From the NCBI RefSeq assembly GCF_019192965.1, contig NZ_JAHTKU010000024.1, positions 45,824 through 109,823 of the forward strand: DNA of 64,000 bases, given 5' to 3'. Below the pieces are notes generated by a model, which was given only the letters and a program-made list of their open reading frames with translations, had not been told where the DNA came from and searched no databases. Below, in pieces: positions 36,963 through 46,425 of this stretch (position 1 is the first letter of the stretch; each line of letters starts with the position of its first letter). The translations under genes and the position numbers were made by a program. This DNA comes from Nocardioides daeguensis (GTDB lineage Bacteria; Actinomycetota; Actinomycetes; Propionibacteriales; Nocardioidaceae).

Positions 36963-37736
36963 CTAGGCTCCGAACCGGCGCTCGCGCTGGGCGTAGGCCC
37001 GGATCGCGCGCAGAAAGTCGACGCGGCGGAAGTCGGGCCAGTAGGCCTCGCAGAAGTAGAACTCCGACTTCGCGCTCTGCCACAGCAAGAACCCGCCGAG
37101 CCGCTGCTCCCCCGACGTGCGGATCACGAGGTCCGGGTCGGGCTGGCCCTTGGTGTAGAGGTGCTCCTCGATGTGCTCGATGTCGATGACCTGGGCCAGC
37201 TCCTCGAGCGGGGTGCCGAGCGCGGCGTGCTCGGTCAGCAGCGAGCGGACGGCGTCGGCGATCTCGCGGCGGCCGCCGTAGGCCACCGCGACGTTGACGA
37301 TCATCCCGTCGACGTCGGCCGTGGCTTCGGCCGCGGCCTTGAGCCGCTTGGCCGCGGCGGCGGGGAGCAGGTCGAGGGCACCCACCAGGTGCAGTCGCCA
37401 GCGGCGCTGGTCGGCGAGCGAGTCGACGGCGTCGACGATGATGTCGAGCAGCGGCTCGAGCTCCTCGGCCGGCCGGTTGAGGTTGTCGGTCGAGAGCAGC
37501 CACAAGGTGACGACCTCGATGCCGACCTCGTCGCACCAGCCCAGCAGCGGCTCGATGTTGGCCGCTCCCGCGCGGTGCCCGTGGGCGGTGTCGCGCCCGA
37601 CCGCCTTCGCCCAGCGCCGGTTGCCGTCGAGCATCACGCCGATGTGCTTGGGCAGGTTGCCGGGCATCTTGCGAAGCATCCGTGCCTCGTACGCGGGGTA
37701 GAGCACCTTGCGCACTCCGCGCTTCCAATCCGCCAC
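36963..37736 (-). CDS. uppS: Isoprenyl transferase (cis-prenyltransferase, UppS-like)
   Basis: This 257-residue cis-prenyltransferase has the diphosphate-binding HIGVMLDGNRRWAKAVG, the substrate segment STDNLNRPAEEL and the C-terminal PDLVIRTSGEQRLGGFLLWQSAKSEFYF. It extends allylic diphosphates with isopentenyl diphosphate to make the lipid carrier for cell-wall synthesis; actinobacteria often have two paralogues with different chain lengths. GTG at 37736 lies 6 nt after TAACAT, suggesting a leaderless message. Confidence 0.95.
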   Translation of the reverse strand: MADWKRGVRKVLYPAYEARMLRKMPGNLPKHIGVMLDGNRRWAKAVGRDTAHGHRAGAANIEPLLGWCDEVGIEVVTLWLLSTDNLNRPAEELEPLLDIIVDAVDSLADQRRWRLHLVGALDLLPAAAAKRLKAAAEATADVDGMIVNVAVAYGGRREIADAVRSLLTEHAALGTPLEELAQVIDIEHIEEHLYTKGQPDPDLVIRTSGEQRLGGFLLWQSAKSEFYFCEAYWPDFRRVDFLRAIRAYAQRERRFGA

Positions 37737-37830
37737 ATCACGATGTTAGCCGGGCTACCGGCCCACCCACCCGACTGACACGATGAGACCGATTCCGACC
37801 TCCCCCGAGAACAGAGTAGATAGGACGACC

Positions 37831-39036
37831 ATGACTGCAGCCGCCTGGCACCCGGACCCGACGGGACGCCACGAGCTCCGCTACTGGGACGGTTCCCAGT
37901 GGACCGACCACGTGTCCGACCAGGGCGTCCAGTCGACCAACCCGCTCTACGCGTCGGCCGACGCGGGTGCCGACGCCGCCGACGCGAGCGCCGCCGTCGG
38001 GGCCAGCGGTACGACGGACAGCGGCTCCTCCGCCGACGTGTGGGTCGGCAGCCAGGAGGCCGCCGCCGGCGAGTCCGCCGCCTCGGTCCCCGCGGCCATC
38101 GAGGAGTCGAGCGACGCCGGCGCCGCCCAGGCCGAGCCGGCCTTCTCCTTCGACGCCGTGACCGCCGTCGCCCCGCGCGCCGCCGAGCCGGTCGCCCAGC
38201 CGGTCGCCGAGCAGCCGGCCGAGCAGCCCGCCCAGCCGTCGTGGGGCCAGGCGCAGCCCGTCGAGCCGTACCCGCAGGCCCAGGCGCCGGCGTACGCCCC
38301 GGCCCAGCAGCCCCAGCAGCCGATGGGCGGCTACGGCGCCCAGCAGGTGCCCGCCGACGCGTTCGCCGGCATCAGCGGTGACCTGATCGACGGCCGGTTC
38401 AGCGAGATCGACGGGCTCGGCGCCGTCTTGCAGAACAAGAGGCTGCTGCGGGTGCGGGTCACCGAGCCGTTCATGGCCAAGCAGGGCGCGATGGTCGCCT
38501 ACCAGGGCAACGTGAACTTCAACTTCCAGGGCGGCGGCGCCGCGAAGTTCCTCAAGAAGGCGTTCACCGGCGAGGGCCTTTCGCTGATGCGGGTCGAGGG
38601 ACAGGGCGACGTCTTCCTCGCCGACGGCGCGCAGGAGGTCCACATCCTGCACCTCAACAACAGCGGCCTGTCCGTCAACGGCCAGAACGTGCTGGCCTTC
38701 TCGGCCTCGCTGGAGTGGAACGTCGAGCGGGTCAAGGGCGGCAGCATCGCCGCGGGTGGCCTGTTCAACACCACCCTGCGCGGCACGGGCTGGGTCGCCA
38801 TCACCACCGACGGCGACCCGGTCGTGCTCAACCCGGGCGAGGCGCCGACCTTCGCGGACGCCAACGCGCTCGTCGCCTGGTCCACGCACCTGCAGACCTC
38901 GATCCGCTCCACCGTCACCGCGGGCGCCCTGATCGGCCGCGGCTCGGGCGAGGCGTTCCAGGTCGCCTTCCAGGGCCAGGGCTTCGTCATCGTGCAGCCC
39001 TCCGAGGGCAACTCGGTGCCGCCGCACACGCACTGA
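37831..39036 (+). CDS. AIM24 family protein with N-terminal DUF2510 domain
   Basis: The 401-residue protein begins with DUF2510 (AAAWHPDPTGRHELRYWDGSQWTDHVSD). A disordered Ala/Gln/Pro-rich linker follows (about 45-170), then an AIM24/TerD-associated beta-rich domain (about 180-395) with GAVLQNKRLLRVRV, VNFNFQGGG and GWVAITTDGDPVVLNPGE. The biochemical role of AIM24 in bacteria is unclear. ATG at 37831 has AGGA upstream. It is monocistronic and is followed by a long hairpin. Confidence 0.9.
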   Translation: MTAAAWHPDPTGRHELRYWDGSQWTDHVSDQGVQSTNPLYASADAGADAADASAAVGASGTTDSGSSADVWVGSQEAAAGESAASVPAAIEESSDAGAAQAEPAFSFDAVTAVAPRAAEPVAQPVAEQPAEQPAQPSWGQAQPVEPYPQAQAPAYAPAQQPQQPMGGYGAQQVPADAFAGISGDLIDGRFSEIDGLGAVLQNKRLLRVRVTEPFMAKQGAMVAYQGNVNFNFQGGGAAKFLKKAFTGEGLSLMRVEGQGDVFLADGAQEVHILHLNNSGLSVNGQNVLAFSASLEWNVERVKGGSIAAGGLFNTTLRGTGWVAITTDGDPVVLNPGEAPTFADANALVAWSTHLQTSIRSTVTAGALIGRGSGEAFQVAFQGQGFVIVQPSEGNSVPPHTH

Positions 39037-39058
39037 CCGCATCCTCCGATCGGTCGGA

Positions 39059-39106
39059 CCACGACGGCCGGATGAGCGTGAGATCACGTTCGTCCGGCCG
39101 TCGTGG
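39059..39106. terminator. Long intrinsic hairpin after the AIM24 gene
   Basis: A 14-bp perfect outer stem (39059-39072 with 39093-39106) continues as an inner stem with two wobble pairs to a 2-base loop, about 23 pairs in all. It separates the AIM24 gene from the hemolysin III gene. Confidence 0.78.
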
Positions 39107-39135
39107 CGTTCGGGCCCGGCCGTTATCCTCGCTTT

Positions 39136-39876
39136 ATGAACCAGGCGATCCACCACGCGAACGACAAGGTCCGCGCCCGGCTGGACGACCTCGGGGACCA
39201 GATCAGCGAGAAGGTCGCCGAGATCAAGCCCAAGCTCCGCGGCTGGATCCACCTCGTCTCGACGCCGCTCGTGCTGGCCGCCGGCATCGTGCTGATCGCG
39301 CTGTCCCCGACCGCGACCACGCGGATCGGCTCGGCGCTCTACGCCGGCTCGGCACTGCTGCTGTTCGGCACCTCCGCGCTCTACCACCGCGGCACCTGGT
39401 CGCCGAAGGTCTGGACCGTGCTCAACCGGTTCGACCACTCCAACATCTTCTTGTTCATCGCCGGCTCCTACACGCCGTTCGCGCTGACCCTGCTCGACGG
39501 CGCGTCCCGGGCCGTGATGCTGTCGGTCGTGTGGACCGGCGCCCTGCTCGGCATCGCGTTCAAGCTGTTCTGGCCGAGCGCCCCGCGCTGGCTCTCGGCG
39601 CCGATCTACATCGCGCTCGGCTGGGCGGCGATCTTCTTCATCCCCGCCTTCTTCGAGGGCGCCACCGCGCTCGGGCTCGGCATCGGGGTCGCGATCTTCG
39701 TGCTCATCGTCGTGGGGGGTGCGCTCTACACGATGGGCGGCCTGGTCTACGGCTTCAAGTGGCCCAACCCGTCGCCGCGGGTGTTCGGGTTCCACGAGAT
39801 CTTCCACGGCTTCACGATCGCCGCGTTCGTGGCGCACTACGTCGGCGTCTCGCTGGCGACGTACTCGCTGCGCTGA
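39136..39876 (+). CDS. trhA: Hemolysin III / PAQR family membrane protein (TrhA-like)
   Basis: This 246-residue protein has seven predicted membrane helices and the PAQR/hemolysin III signatures GWIHLVSTPLVL, SALYHRG, NRFDHSNIFLFIAGSYTPF and FGFHEIFHGFTIAAFVAHY, with the conserved Ser-His and HxxxH metal residues. Family members are membrane hydrolase-like proteins linked to membrane energetics. ATG at 39136 follows TATCCT with 6 nt between, a clear leaderless arrangement. Confidence 0.93.
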   Translation: MNQAIHHANDKVRARLDDLGDQISEKVAEIKPKLRGWIHLVSTPLVLAAGIVLIALSPTATTRIGSALYAGSALLLFGTSALYHRGTWSPKVWTVLNRFDHSNIFLFIAGSYTPFALTLLDGASRAVMLSVVWTGALLGIAFKLFWPSAPRWLSAPIYIALGWAAIFFIPAFFEGATALGLGIGVAIFVLIVVGGALYTMGGLVYGFKWPNPSPRVFGFHEIFHGFTIAAFVAHYVGVSLATYSLR

Positions 39877-39891
39877 GCGGTCGAGACCCGG

Positions 39892-41049
39892 TTAGACCCG
39901 CTCCAACAGCACCAGCACCTCCGCGTGCGGGGTCTGCGGGAACATGTCGAGGAGCCGTCCCCGCACCGGTCGGTACGACGCCAGGTCGGCCAGGTCGCGT
40001 GCCAGCGTCTCCGGGTTGCAGCTGGAGTAGAGCAGGTGCCGCGCGCCCGACTCCTCGAGCCGTACGGACAGGTCGTGCCCGAGCCCGCGCCGCGGCGGGT
40101 TGACCACGACCAGGTCGGCGCCCGCGAGCAGGTCGGCATGCTCGGGTGCGGTCGCGTCGCCGACCGCGAAGTCGATCTCTCCCGGCAGCCCGGCCTCGTC
40201 GCGTGACCGCTCGGCCGAGGCGATCGCGTCGGCGCTGATCTCGATGCCGCTCACCCGCCGGCCGGGCGCGGCGAGATGCAGCGCGAACCCGCCGACCCCG
40301 CAGTAGAGGTCGACCACCCGGGTCGGCGCCAGGTCGGCGGCCCAGGCGACCGCCTCGGCGTACAGCGCCGCCGCCACGGCGGTGTTGGTCTGGAAGAAGC
40401 TGCGCGGGCGCAGGTGCAGGGTCACCCCGCCCAGCCGCATCGGCAGCGTGTCCGCCTCGGTCAGCACCACCTCGCGCTCGCCCTCCAGGACCGCACGGTG
40501 CTCGGGCTGGACGTTGAGCGTCACCACGTGGACCGCCGGCAGCTGCGCGAGCAGCCACGGCAGGTGCTTGCGCACCCGGGACTCGACGGCGGTCGAGCGG
40601 ACCACCAGCCGCACCATCAGCTCGCCGTCGGGCGAGGCCGTGACGAGCAGGTGCTTGAGCTCGCCCCGCTGGCTGACCGGCGCCACCGACGCGACGTCGT
40701 ACGGCGTCAGGTCGGCGCGCCGCACCAGCTCCGCCAGCACCGGCAGGGCCGCCACGATCACCGGCTCGTGCAACGCGCAGTCGCGCAGGTCGACGCCTGC
40801 CCCGTCGGCGTCGAGGATCCCGAGCGTCGGCGCGGCTGCCGTCCCGGCCACGACCATCTTCGCCTTGTTGCGGAATCCGGACCCCGGGCTGGTCACCGGC
40901 GGCAGCCACCGCAGCCCCGGCGCATCGACCAGGGCACGGGTCGCGGCGAGCTTGGCGGCCAGCTGGTCGTCGTACGGACGCCCGAGCCAGGTGCACGAGC
41001 GGCACTCCCCCGCCGCGAAGTGGGCGCAGTCGAGCACGGCGAGACCCAT
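39892..41049 (-). CDS. rlmC: 23S rRNA (uracil-C5)-methyltransferase, RlmC/RumB-like
   Basis: The 385-residue enzyme methylates uracil C5 in 23S rRNA using SAM. It has an N-terminal Fe-S cluster motif (LDCAHFAAGECRSCTW plus a later DCALHEP), the SAM motif VVDLYCGVGGFALHLA and the catalytic NPPRRGLG and YSSCNPETLARDL motifs. It lacks an N-terminal TRAM domain, which favours RlmC over RlmD. ATG at 41049 lies 6 nt after minus-strand TACGAT, so it is probably leaderless. Confidence 0.92.
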   Translation of the reverse strand: MGLAVLDCAHFAAGECRSCTWLGRPYDDQLAAKLAATRALVDAPGLRWLPPVTSPGSGFRNKAKMVVAGTAAAPTLGILDADGAGVDLRDCALHEPVIVAALPVLAELVRRADLTPYDVASVAPVSQRGELKHLLVTASPDGELMVRLVVRSTAVESRVRKHLPWLLAQLPAVHVVTLNVQPEHRAVLEGEREVVLTEADTLPMRLGGVTLHLRPRSFFQTNTAVAAALYAEAVAWAADLAPTRVVDLYCGVGGFALHLAAPGRRVSGIEISADAIASAERSRDEAGLPGEIDFAVGDATAPEHADLLAGADLVVVNPPRRGLGHDLSVRLEESGARHLLYSSCNPETLARDLADLASYRPVRGRLLDMFPQTPHAEVLVLLERV

Positions 41050-41083
41050 GTCCCCATCGTAGGCGGGCACTAGGCTGCCGGGC
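41050..41083. promoter_or_regulatory. Compact divergent leaderless promoters
   Basis: Only 34 bp separate the rlmC ATG from the opposite GTG. Each side has a -10-like hexamer at leaderless spacing: TACGAT on the minus strand (41056-41061) and TAGGCT on the plus strand (41071-41076). The two promoters must overlap at their -35 regions. Confidence 0.6.
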
Positions 41084-41818
41084 GTGCCGTCCCCGCTCGA
41101 ACGCGTCCAGGCCGCGCCGGTCCTCGCGACCGTGCGCCGCCTCGAGCAGCGCATCGACGCGCGCTTCCCCGGACGCGGGCTGCACAAGGTAGTCGGCGAG
41201 CTGGCCACCTTGGTGGAGACGGTCGAGTCGTCGACGGCCACCGCCCGCGGCCGGCGGTCATGGCTGCGGCCGCTGTCGCGGTTCGGGATCGTGGCGGTCC
41301 TCGCGGTGACCGCGTCGGTGCTGGTGCTGGCCGTCCGCTCGGCCCTCGCCGACGCGCCGGACGACGGCCTGGCCTGGATTCCGTTGCTGGAGAGCACGGT
41401 CAACGACCTGGTGTTCGCGGCGCTGGCGATCTGGTTCCTCTACTCCGTGCCCGAGCGGCTGCAGCGCGCGAGCCTGCTCGAGCTGCTCCACCGGCTGCGC
41501 TCGCTGGCCCACATCGTCGACATGCACCAGCTGACGAAGGACCCGGAGCGACTGCGCTCGGAGTTCGTGCCGACCGAGGCGAGCGTGCAGATGAACCTCA
41601 CCACCGACCAGCTCGAGCACTACCTCGACTACTGCTCGGAGCTGCTCAGCCTGATCGGCAAGGCGGCGGCGCTGTGCGCGGAGGCCTCGCGCGACCCGGT
41701 CGTGCTCGACACGGTCAGCACCGTCGAGACGCTCACGGTGTCGCTGGAGCGGAAGATCTGGCAGAAGATCGCGGTGCTCAACCACCACCGCGCTGCCGAG
41801 GCGCCGCCGGCCGGCTGA
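41084..41818 (+). CDS. Putative two-helix membrane protein of unknown function
   Basis: I do not recognise a family for this 244-residue protein. It has two membrane helices (about 67-87, FGIVAVLAVTASVLVLAVRSA; and about 103-121, NDLVFAALAIWFLYSVP). A cytoplasmic helical domain follows (about 125-235), rich in Leu and charged residues, with a predicted coiled-coil character around LLELLHRLRSLAHIVDMHQL. GTG at 41084 follows TAGGCT at leaderless spacing. It diverges from rlmC and is likely a single-gene unit. Confidence 0.75.
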   Translation: MPSPLERVQAAPVLATVRRLEQRIDARFPGRGLHKVVGELATLVETVESSTATARGRRSWLRPLSRFGIVAVLAVTASVLVLAVRSALADAPDDGLAWIPLLESTVNDLVFAALAIWFLYSVPERLQRASLLELLHRLRSLAHIVDMHQLTKDPERLRSEFVPTEASVQMNLTTDQLEHYLDYCSELLSLIGKAAALCAEASRDPVVLDTVSTVETLTVSLERKIWQKIAVLNHHRAAEAPPAG

Positions 41819-41935
41819 GCCGCGCCGCCAGTCTTTGCGAGGCGTCACAAGAACGAAACAGCGCGGGGGGTCGATCGTCATCACGGCGGCCTAGAACTGG
41901 GGACTCCGTTCCCCATCGAAAGGCCACGTCCCCGT

Positions 41936-44900
41936 ATGCATTCCCCCGCCCCCGGTCGGCGCGCGCTCCGCGCAGCGACCACCCTCCCGCTGACGGTCGC
42001 ACTGGGCATCGGGGCCCTGTCGGTCGCGACCCCGGCATCGGCCCTCTCGAGCGTCACGACCGCCAACGGCGCCACGATCAACATCAACGACGCTCGTCGT
42101 CCCGGTCTCGACACCGGGTCGATCCGCAACGCCAGCGGCTCACGCATGGAGGGCTTCGGCAACGTCTTCGTGCACGTCGACACGGCTCCCGGCCAGGAGC
42201 CGCGGATGAACGACCAGATGATGCGCGGCTTCGGCCTGACCCCTGCCGCCGCGGGGTCGTACCACTCGACCCGGTCGGTCCGCCTCGGCGACGTGCTGAT
42301 GAGCCGCAAGGTCCAGGTCGCCGCCGCGACCAGCACGACCAGCTTCTTCGACACCTACACCAACGCCTCCACGGACCCGGTCACCGTCCGGGTGTCCTTC
42401 GGCGGCTCGCTCGGCTCCGGACTGACCGCCAACGGCTCGCCCAACAAGGCGACCATCTCCGCGACCAGCAGCGGCGACGCAGCGGTCGACACCGGCGACA
42501 CCTGGATCGCGGCGACCACACCGGGCAACACCCGGCCGACCGGCGTGGTCGTCGGCACCGGCGTCGAGGCGCTCGGCGACCAGCAGTCCGACCCGTTCAC
42601 CACGGCGTACGTCGCGAGCGGGAGCCGGTCCAACGACCTCGGCTTCGTGCGTGAGCTGACCATCGAGCCCGGGCAGACCGAGTCCCTGATGCAGTACGTC
42701 GTGGTGGGCGCCCTGGCCGACACCACCCAGATCGCGGCGGACACCGCCGCGCTCGCCGCTGCGCCCGACCTGTCGAACCTGACGATCGACGAGATCTGCA
42801 CGCTGCAGAACTGGGACGTCGCGAGCTACGCCGGCGCGTGCGCCGGCGCCGAGCCGCTGCAGCTGCCGCCCGCCGCGGCCGAGGCGGTCCCGACCACCGA
42901 GGTGCGCTACGACGTCACCGGCAAGACGATCGCCGACCTCCAGGCGGCCATGACCGCGGGCGAGACCACCTCCGTCGCCATCACCAAGGCCTATCTGGAC
43001 CGGATCGAGGCCTACGACGACGGGTCCTTCGGCTTCCACGCGTTCATCACCGTCGCCAAGGACGCGGTCGCCCAGGCGATGGCGGCCGACCAGGCACGCA
43101 AGGCGGGCGCGAGGGGCGACCTGCTCGGCGTACCGATCGCACTCAAGGACCTCTACGACACCAAGGACATGCCGACCTCGGGCGGCACCCTCGCCCTGAA
43201 GGACTGGGAGCCCGGCGCGGACGCCTGGCAGGTGGCCCGGCTGCGCGACGCGGGAGCCGTCATCATCGGCAAGACGAACCTCTCCGAGTTCGCCAACTCC
43301 GGGTCGTGGAGCGAGAGCGGCTTCCAGCAGACCTGGAACGCCCTCTACCCGTCGAAGTCGTCCTTCGGGTCCAGCGGCGGCTCCGCCACCGCGGTCCGTG
43401 CCGACCTCGCGGCCGCCGCGATGGGCACCCAGACCGGTGTCTCGCTGTACGCACCCTCGACCGGCGCCAGCCTCGCGACCTTCCGCGGCACCGACGGGCT
43501 GACCAGCACCAACGGAGTGATGCCGCTGACCTGGGCGACCGACTACGCCGGGCCGATGGCCAAGTCGGTCACCGACCTCGCCTCGCTGCTCGACGCCACC
43601 GCCACGCGGACCACGGGCAACAACCCCGACGACCTGCTGACCGCCCGCGTCGACAACAGCCTGCGCCCGGCCGAGTGGAAGTCCGCGCTGCGCGCCGACG
43701 CCCTGCAGGGCAAGGTGATCGGCTACGTGCCGGCCGCCTTCCAGTCCACGGCCGTCTCCGACGACACCGCCGGCGCCGTCGCCCTCGAGCAGGCACGCGC
43801 CGGGATCGAGGCCGCGGGAGGAACGCTCGTCCCGCTCGCGACGGCGCAGACCGCGCCGGCAGCGCCCGCGGGCAGCTTCCCGACCACGGGCAGCGCGGGC
43901 GCCGAGGGCTGGGAGCGCTACATCGCCGAGCAGCGTCCGGCCACCTTCCCCTACACGACCAAGCAGCTGATGGAGAACCCGGCGAACCTGCCCTACAACG
44001 TCTCCAGCAACTACACCGCGCTCCCGATGGACGACACCAGCGTCGAGAACCTGCTGGCCCGGCGTGACGCCTACAAGCTCAGCGCCGCGGAGTGGATGGA
44101 CACCGCCTTCGGGGCCGAGCCGGTCGACGCCGTGATCTACCCGGGCTTCCTGACCAGCATCGGCAACAACGACGCGAGCTCGGCGGTGTTCTCCTCCGAC
44201 CGCGCCTCGGGCGTGCCGACGCAGACCATCGGGCTGCCCACGGCGATCCTCCCCATCGGCCACAACGAGGAGGGTCAGTCCAACAACGTCCAGATCGTGG
44301 GGCGTGCCTGGGACGACGCCGAGGTGCTCGGCATGGGCTACGCGCTGGAGCAGCGGACCAAGGCCGCCATGGCGACCTCCTTCGCCCCCGCCCTGGCCTG
44401 GAGCGGTCCGGCGGCATCGGTGACGGCACTGACCCTCGGCAGTACGGCGACGACGTATGGCACGGCGACCACCGCGACCGTCACGGTGAGCGCCGACCCG
44501 GCCGCCACGGGCCAGGTGAGCGTCGCGATCGCCGGGCGCGAGGTCACCGGCGCCCTCGCCGGCGGCACCGTCCAGGTGAGCCTGCCCGCGGACCTGCCGG
44601 TCGGGACACACCTGGTCACCGCCCGGTACGCCGGATCGGCCACCGTCGCGTCGAGCGCCGCCACCGCGATCCTCAAGGTCACCCGGGCCGCGCCCGCCGT
44701 CGCGATCGACCTGGCGAAGCGGTCCGTCAAGGCCCGCCAGAAGGCGAGGGTGAAGGTCACCGTGACCGGGGTGGCGCCGGCCGCGGGCACGGTCCTGGTC
44801 TACGACGGCCGTCGGATCGTGCGCACCGCCTCCGTCGGCGCGGACGGCACCGTGCTGGTCCGGCTGCCGCGGCTGAAGGCCGGCAAGCACCGCCTGCGGG

Positions 44901-44971
44901 TCTATGTCGCCGCCGGTGAGGGCTACGCGGCGGCCTGGAGCCGTACGGTGCGCCTGACCGTGCGGCGCTGA
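41936..44971 (+). CDS. Large secreted amidase-signature enzyme with Ig-like C-terminus
   Basis: The 1011-residue product has a signal peptide (LPLTVALGIGALSVATPASA) and an N-terminal domain of unknown family (about 40-320). An amidase signature domain follows (about 325-830), then Ig-like repeats (about 835-1011). The Ser-Ser-Lys triad is visible: Lys404 in PIALKD, a Ser in GSSGGS (about 478-483) and nucleophile Ser503 in GTQTGVSLYAP, where most relatives have GGS. It should hydrolyse an amide outside the cell, such as a peptide or wall component. ATG at 41936 follows AAAGG. A strong hairpin ends the unit. Confidence 0.9.
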   Translation: MHSPAPGRRALRAATTLPLTVALGIGALSVATPASALSSVTTANGATININDARRPGLDTGSIRNASGSRMEGFGNVFVHVDTAPGQEPRMNDQMMRGFGLTPAAAGSYHSTRSVRLGDVLMSRKVQVAAATSTTSFFDTYTNASTDPVTVRVSFGGSLGSGLTANGSPNKATISATSSGDAAVDTGDTWIAATTPGNTRPTGVVVGTGVEALGDQQSDPFTTAYVASGSRSNDLGFVRELTIEPGQTESLMQYVVVGALADTTQIAADTAALAAAPDLSNLTIDEICTLQNWDVASYAGACAGAEPLQLPPAAAEAVPTTEVRYDVTGKTIADLQAAMTAGETTSVAITKAYLDRIEAYDDGSFGFHAFITVAKDAVAQAMAADQARKAGARGDLLGVPIALKDLYDTKDMPTSGGTLALKDWEPGADAWQVARLRDAGAVIIGKTNLSEFANSGSWSESGFQQTWNALYPSKSSFGSSGGSATAVRADLAAAAMGTQTGVSLYAPSTGASLATFRGTDGLTSTNGVMPLTWATDYAGPMAKSVTDLASLLDATATRTTGNNPDDLLTARVDNSLRPAEWKSALRADALQGKVIGYVPAAFQSTAVSDDTAGAVALEQARAGIEAAGGTLVPLATAQTAPAAPAGSFPTTGSAGAEGWERYIAEQRPATFPYTTKQLMENPANLPYNVSSNYTALPMDDTSVENLLARRDAYKLSAAEWMDTAFGAEPVDAVIYPGFLTSIGNNDASSAVFSSDRASGVPTQTIGLPTAILPIGHNEEGQSNNVQIVGRAWDDAEVLGMGYALEQRTKAAMATSFAPALAWSGPAASVTALTLGSTATTYGTATTATVTVSADPAATGQVSVAIAGREVTGALAGGTVQVSLPADLPVGTHLVTARYAGSATVASSAATAILKVTRAAPAVAIDLAKRSVKARQKARVKVTVTGVAPAAGTVLVYDGRRIVRTASVGADGTVLVRLPRLKAGKHRLRVYVAAGEGYAAAWSRTVRLTVRR

Positions 44972-44989
44972 CCGCCCGACCTCCCGGGG

Positions 44990-45030
44990 CGACAGCGCCG
45001 CCGGACCGCTCAGGTCCGGCGGCCCTGTCG
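44990..45030. terminator. Bidirectional terminator overlapping the MocR stop
   Basis: An 11-bp inner stem (44997-45007 with 45013-45023, loop GCTCA) and an outer 6-bp stem CGACAG/CTGTCG flank a single C-C mismatch. It lies between the convergent amidase and MocR genes, and the MocR stop codon is in its loop. Confidence 0.75.
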
Positions 45031-46425
45031 CGCGACGGCCCGCTCGATGACGCGCGCCGCGGCGGGGTAGCCGCCCGGCTCCGGCCCGATGAAGGTGAGT
45101 CGCAGGTAGGCCGCCGTCGGCTCGGCCGGGAACCACTCGTCACCTGCGGCGACCCACACCCCGTCGGCCGCGCAGTCACGCACGACCTGCTCGCCGTCGG
45201 TGCCGTCGGGCAACCGCGCCCACAGGTGCAGGCCGCCCGGCGGGACGACGTCCACGGTGAGCGAGGGGGCATGTTCGGCGACGGCGGCGACGAGGAGGTC
45301 GCGGCGCTCCCGGAGCTGGCCTCGCAGCCGGCGCAGGTGGGTGCGCCAGGCCGGGTCGCTGACCACCTCGAGCGCGGCCTGCTGGAGCAGCCCGCTGACG
45401 TACATCGACTCGGCGGCGCGGTCGGCGAGGATCCGGTCCCGCGCCGGGCCGCGGGCGATCACGGCGGCCACCCGGATCGCGGGCGAGACGCTCTTGGTCA
45501 GCGAGCGCACGTAGACGACGTGCCCGGCATCGTCGCGGGCCGCGACCGGCCGCAGGTCGGCGTCGATGCCGAAGTCGTGGGCCCAATCGTCCTCCACCAG
45601 GAAGGCGCCGTGGGCGCGCACCACCTCGAGCACCTCGCTCCCGCGCTCGAGGCTCCAGTGCGCGCCGGTCGGGTTGGCGAAGCTCGGCTGGGCGTAGAAC
45701 GCCCGGGCGCCGGTCTCCCGCAACGCACGGTCCACCTCGGCCGGGTCCGGACCCTGCCCGTCGCTGGGCACCGGGACCGGCTCGACATCGGCCTGGCGCG
45801 CGGCCTGGATCGCGCCCCAGTAGGTCGGCGACTCGATGAGCAGCGGCTGTCCGGGGGCGACCAACGCCCGGAAGATCGAGGCCAGCGCGCTCTGCGAGCC
45901 GGGCGTCACGACGACGTCGTTGGGTGTCACGACGCCCAGGTGGGCCGGTGTCGCGTCGGCCAGCTCGGTGGCGAACCAGGCGCGCAGCTCCGGCAGGCCC
46001 GCCGCCGACGGCCGGGACGTGGCCGCCGCTCCGCGGGCGGCCCGCCCGAGCGCGGTGCGGACCAGCCGCTCGGGCAGCAGGTCCGGCCCGGGGTAGCCGT
46101 CGTGCAGCGCCTGCACGCCGGGCGGCGGCGTCCGCAGGCCGGTCACCCGGGCCAGGTCGGCCCGCGGGGACCGCAGCGCCGCGCTCTGCCAGCCGAAGTC
46201 CCGGCCTCGCGCGGGCCGAGCGGCGCAGACGAAGGTGCCGACCCCGGGGCGGCTCTCGACCAGTCCCTCGGCGACCAGGCGGCGCAGCGCCTTTTGGACG
46301 GTGACCGGGCTGGCGCCGTACTCGGCGACGAGCCGGCGGGACGACGGCAGCTGCGCGCCGGCAGCCGCATCCCGGATCCAGGCGCGAAGCCCGGCGACGA
46401 TCCGGGCGCTGCTATCGTTGTTCAT
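45010..46425 (-). CDS. MocR-type GntR regulator with aminotransferase-like domain
   Basis: The 471-residue protein has an N-terminal GntR winged helix (about 1-70: LPSSRRLVAEYGASPVTVQKALRRLVAEGLVESRPGVGTFV). A fold-type I aminotransferase-like domain follows, with the PLP lysine in RSLTKSVSPAIRVA and EDDWAHDFG as the cofactor Asp region. Such MocR proteins sense PLP or amines and often control an adjacent transporter or enzyme gene. Its start codon overlaps that of the divergent EamA gene, and three GCTATCG repeats lie across the junction, so EamA is the likely target. TACTCT lies 8 nt upstream of the ATG. Confidence 0.93.
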   Translation of the reverse strand: MNNDSSARIVAGLRAWIRDAAAGAQLPSSRRLVAEYGASPVTVQKALRRLVAEGLVESRPGVGTFVCAARPARGRDFGWQSAALRSPRADLARVTGLRTPPPGVQALHDGYPGPDLLPERLVRTALGRAARGAAATSRPSAAGLPELRAWFATELADATPAHLGVVTPNDVVVTPGSQSALASIFRALVAPGQPLLIESPTYWGAIQAARQADVEPVPVPSDGQGPDPAEVDRALRETGARAFYAQPSFANPTGAHWSLERGSEVLEVVRAHGAFLVEDDWAHDFGIDADLRPVAARDDAGHVVYVRSLTKSVSPAIRVAAVIARGPARDRILADRAAESMYVSGLLQQAALEVVSDPAWRTHLRRLRGQLRERRDLLVAAVAEHAPSLTVDVVPPGGLHLWARLPDGTDGEQVVRDCAADGVWVAAGDEWFPAEPTAAYLRLTFIGPEPGGYPAAARVIERAVARQGRRT

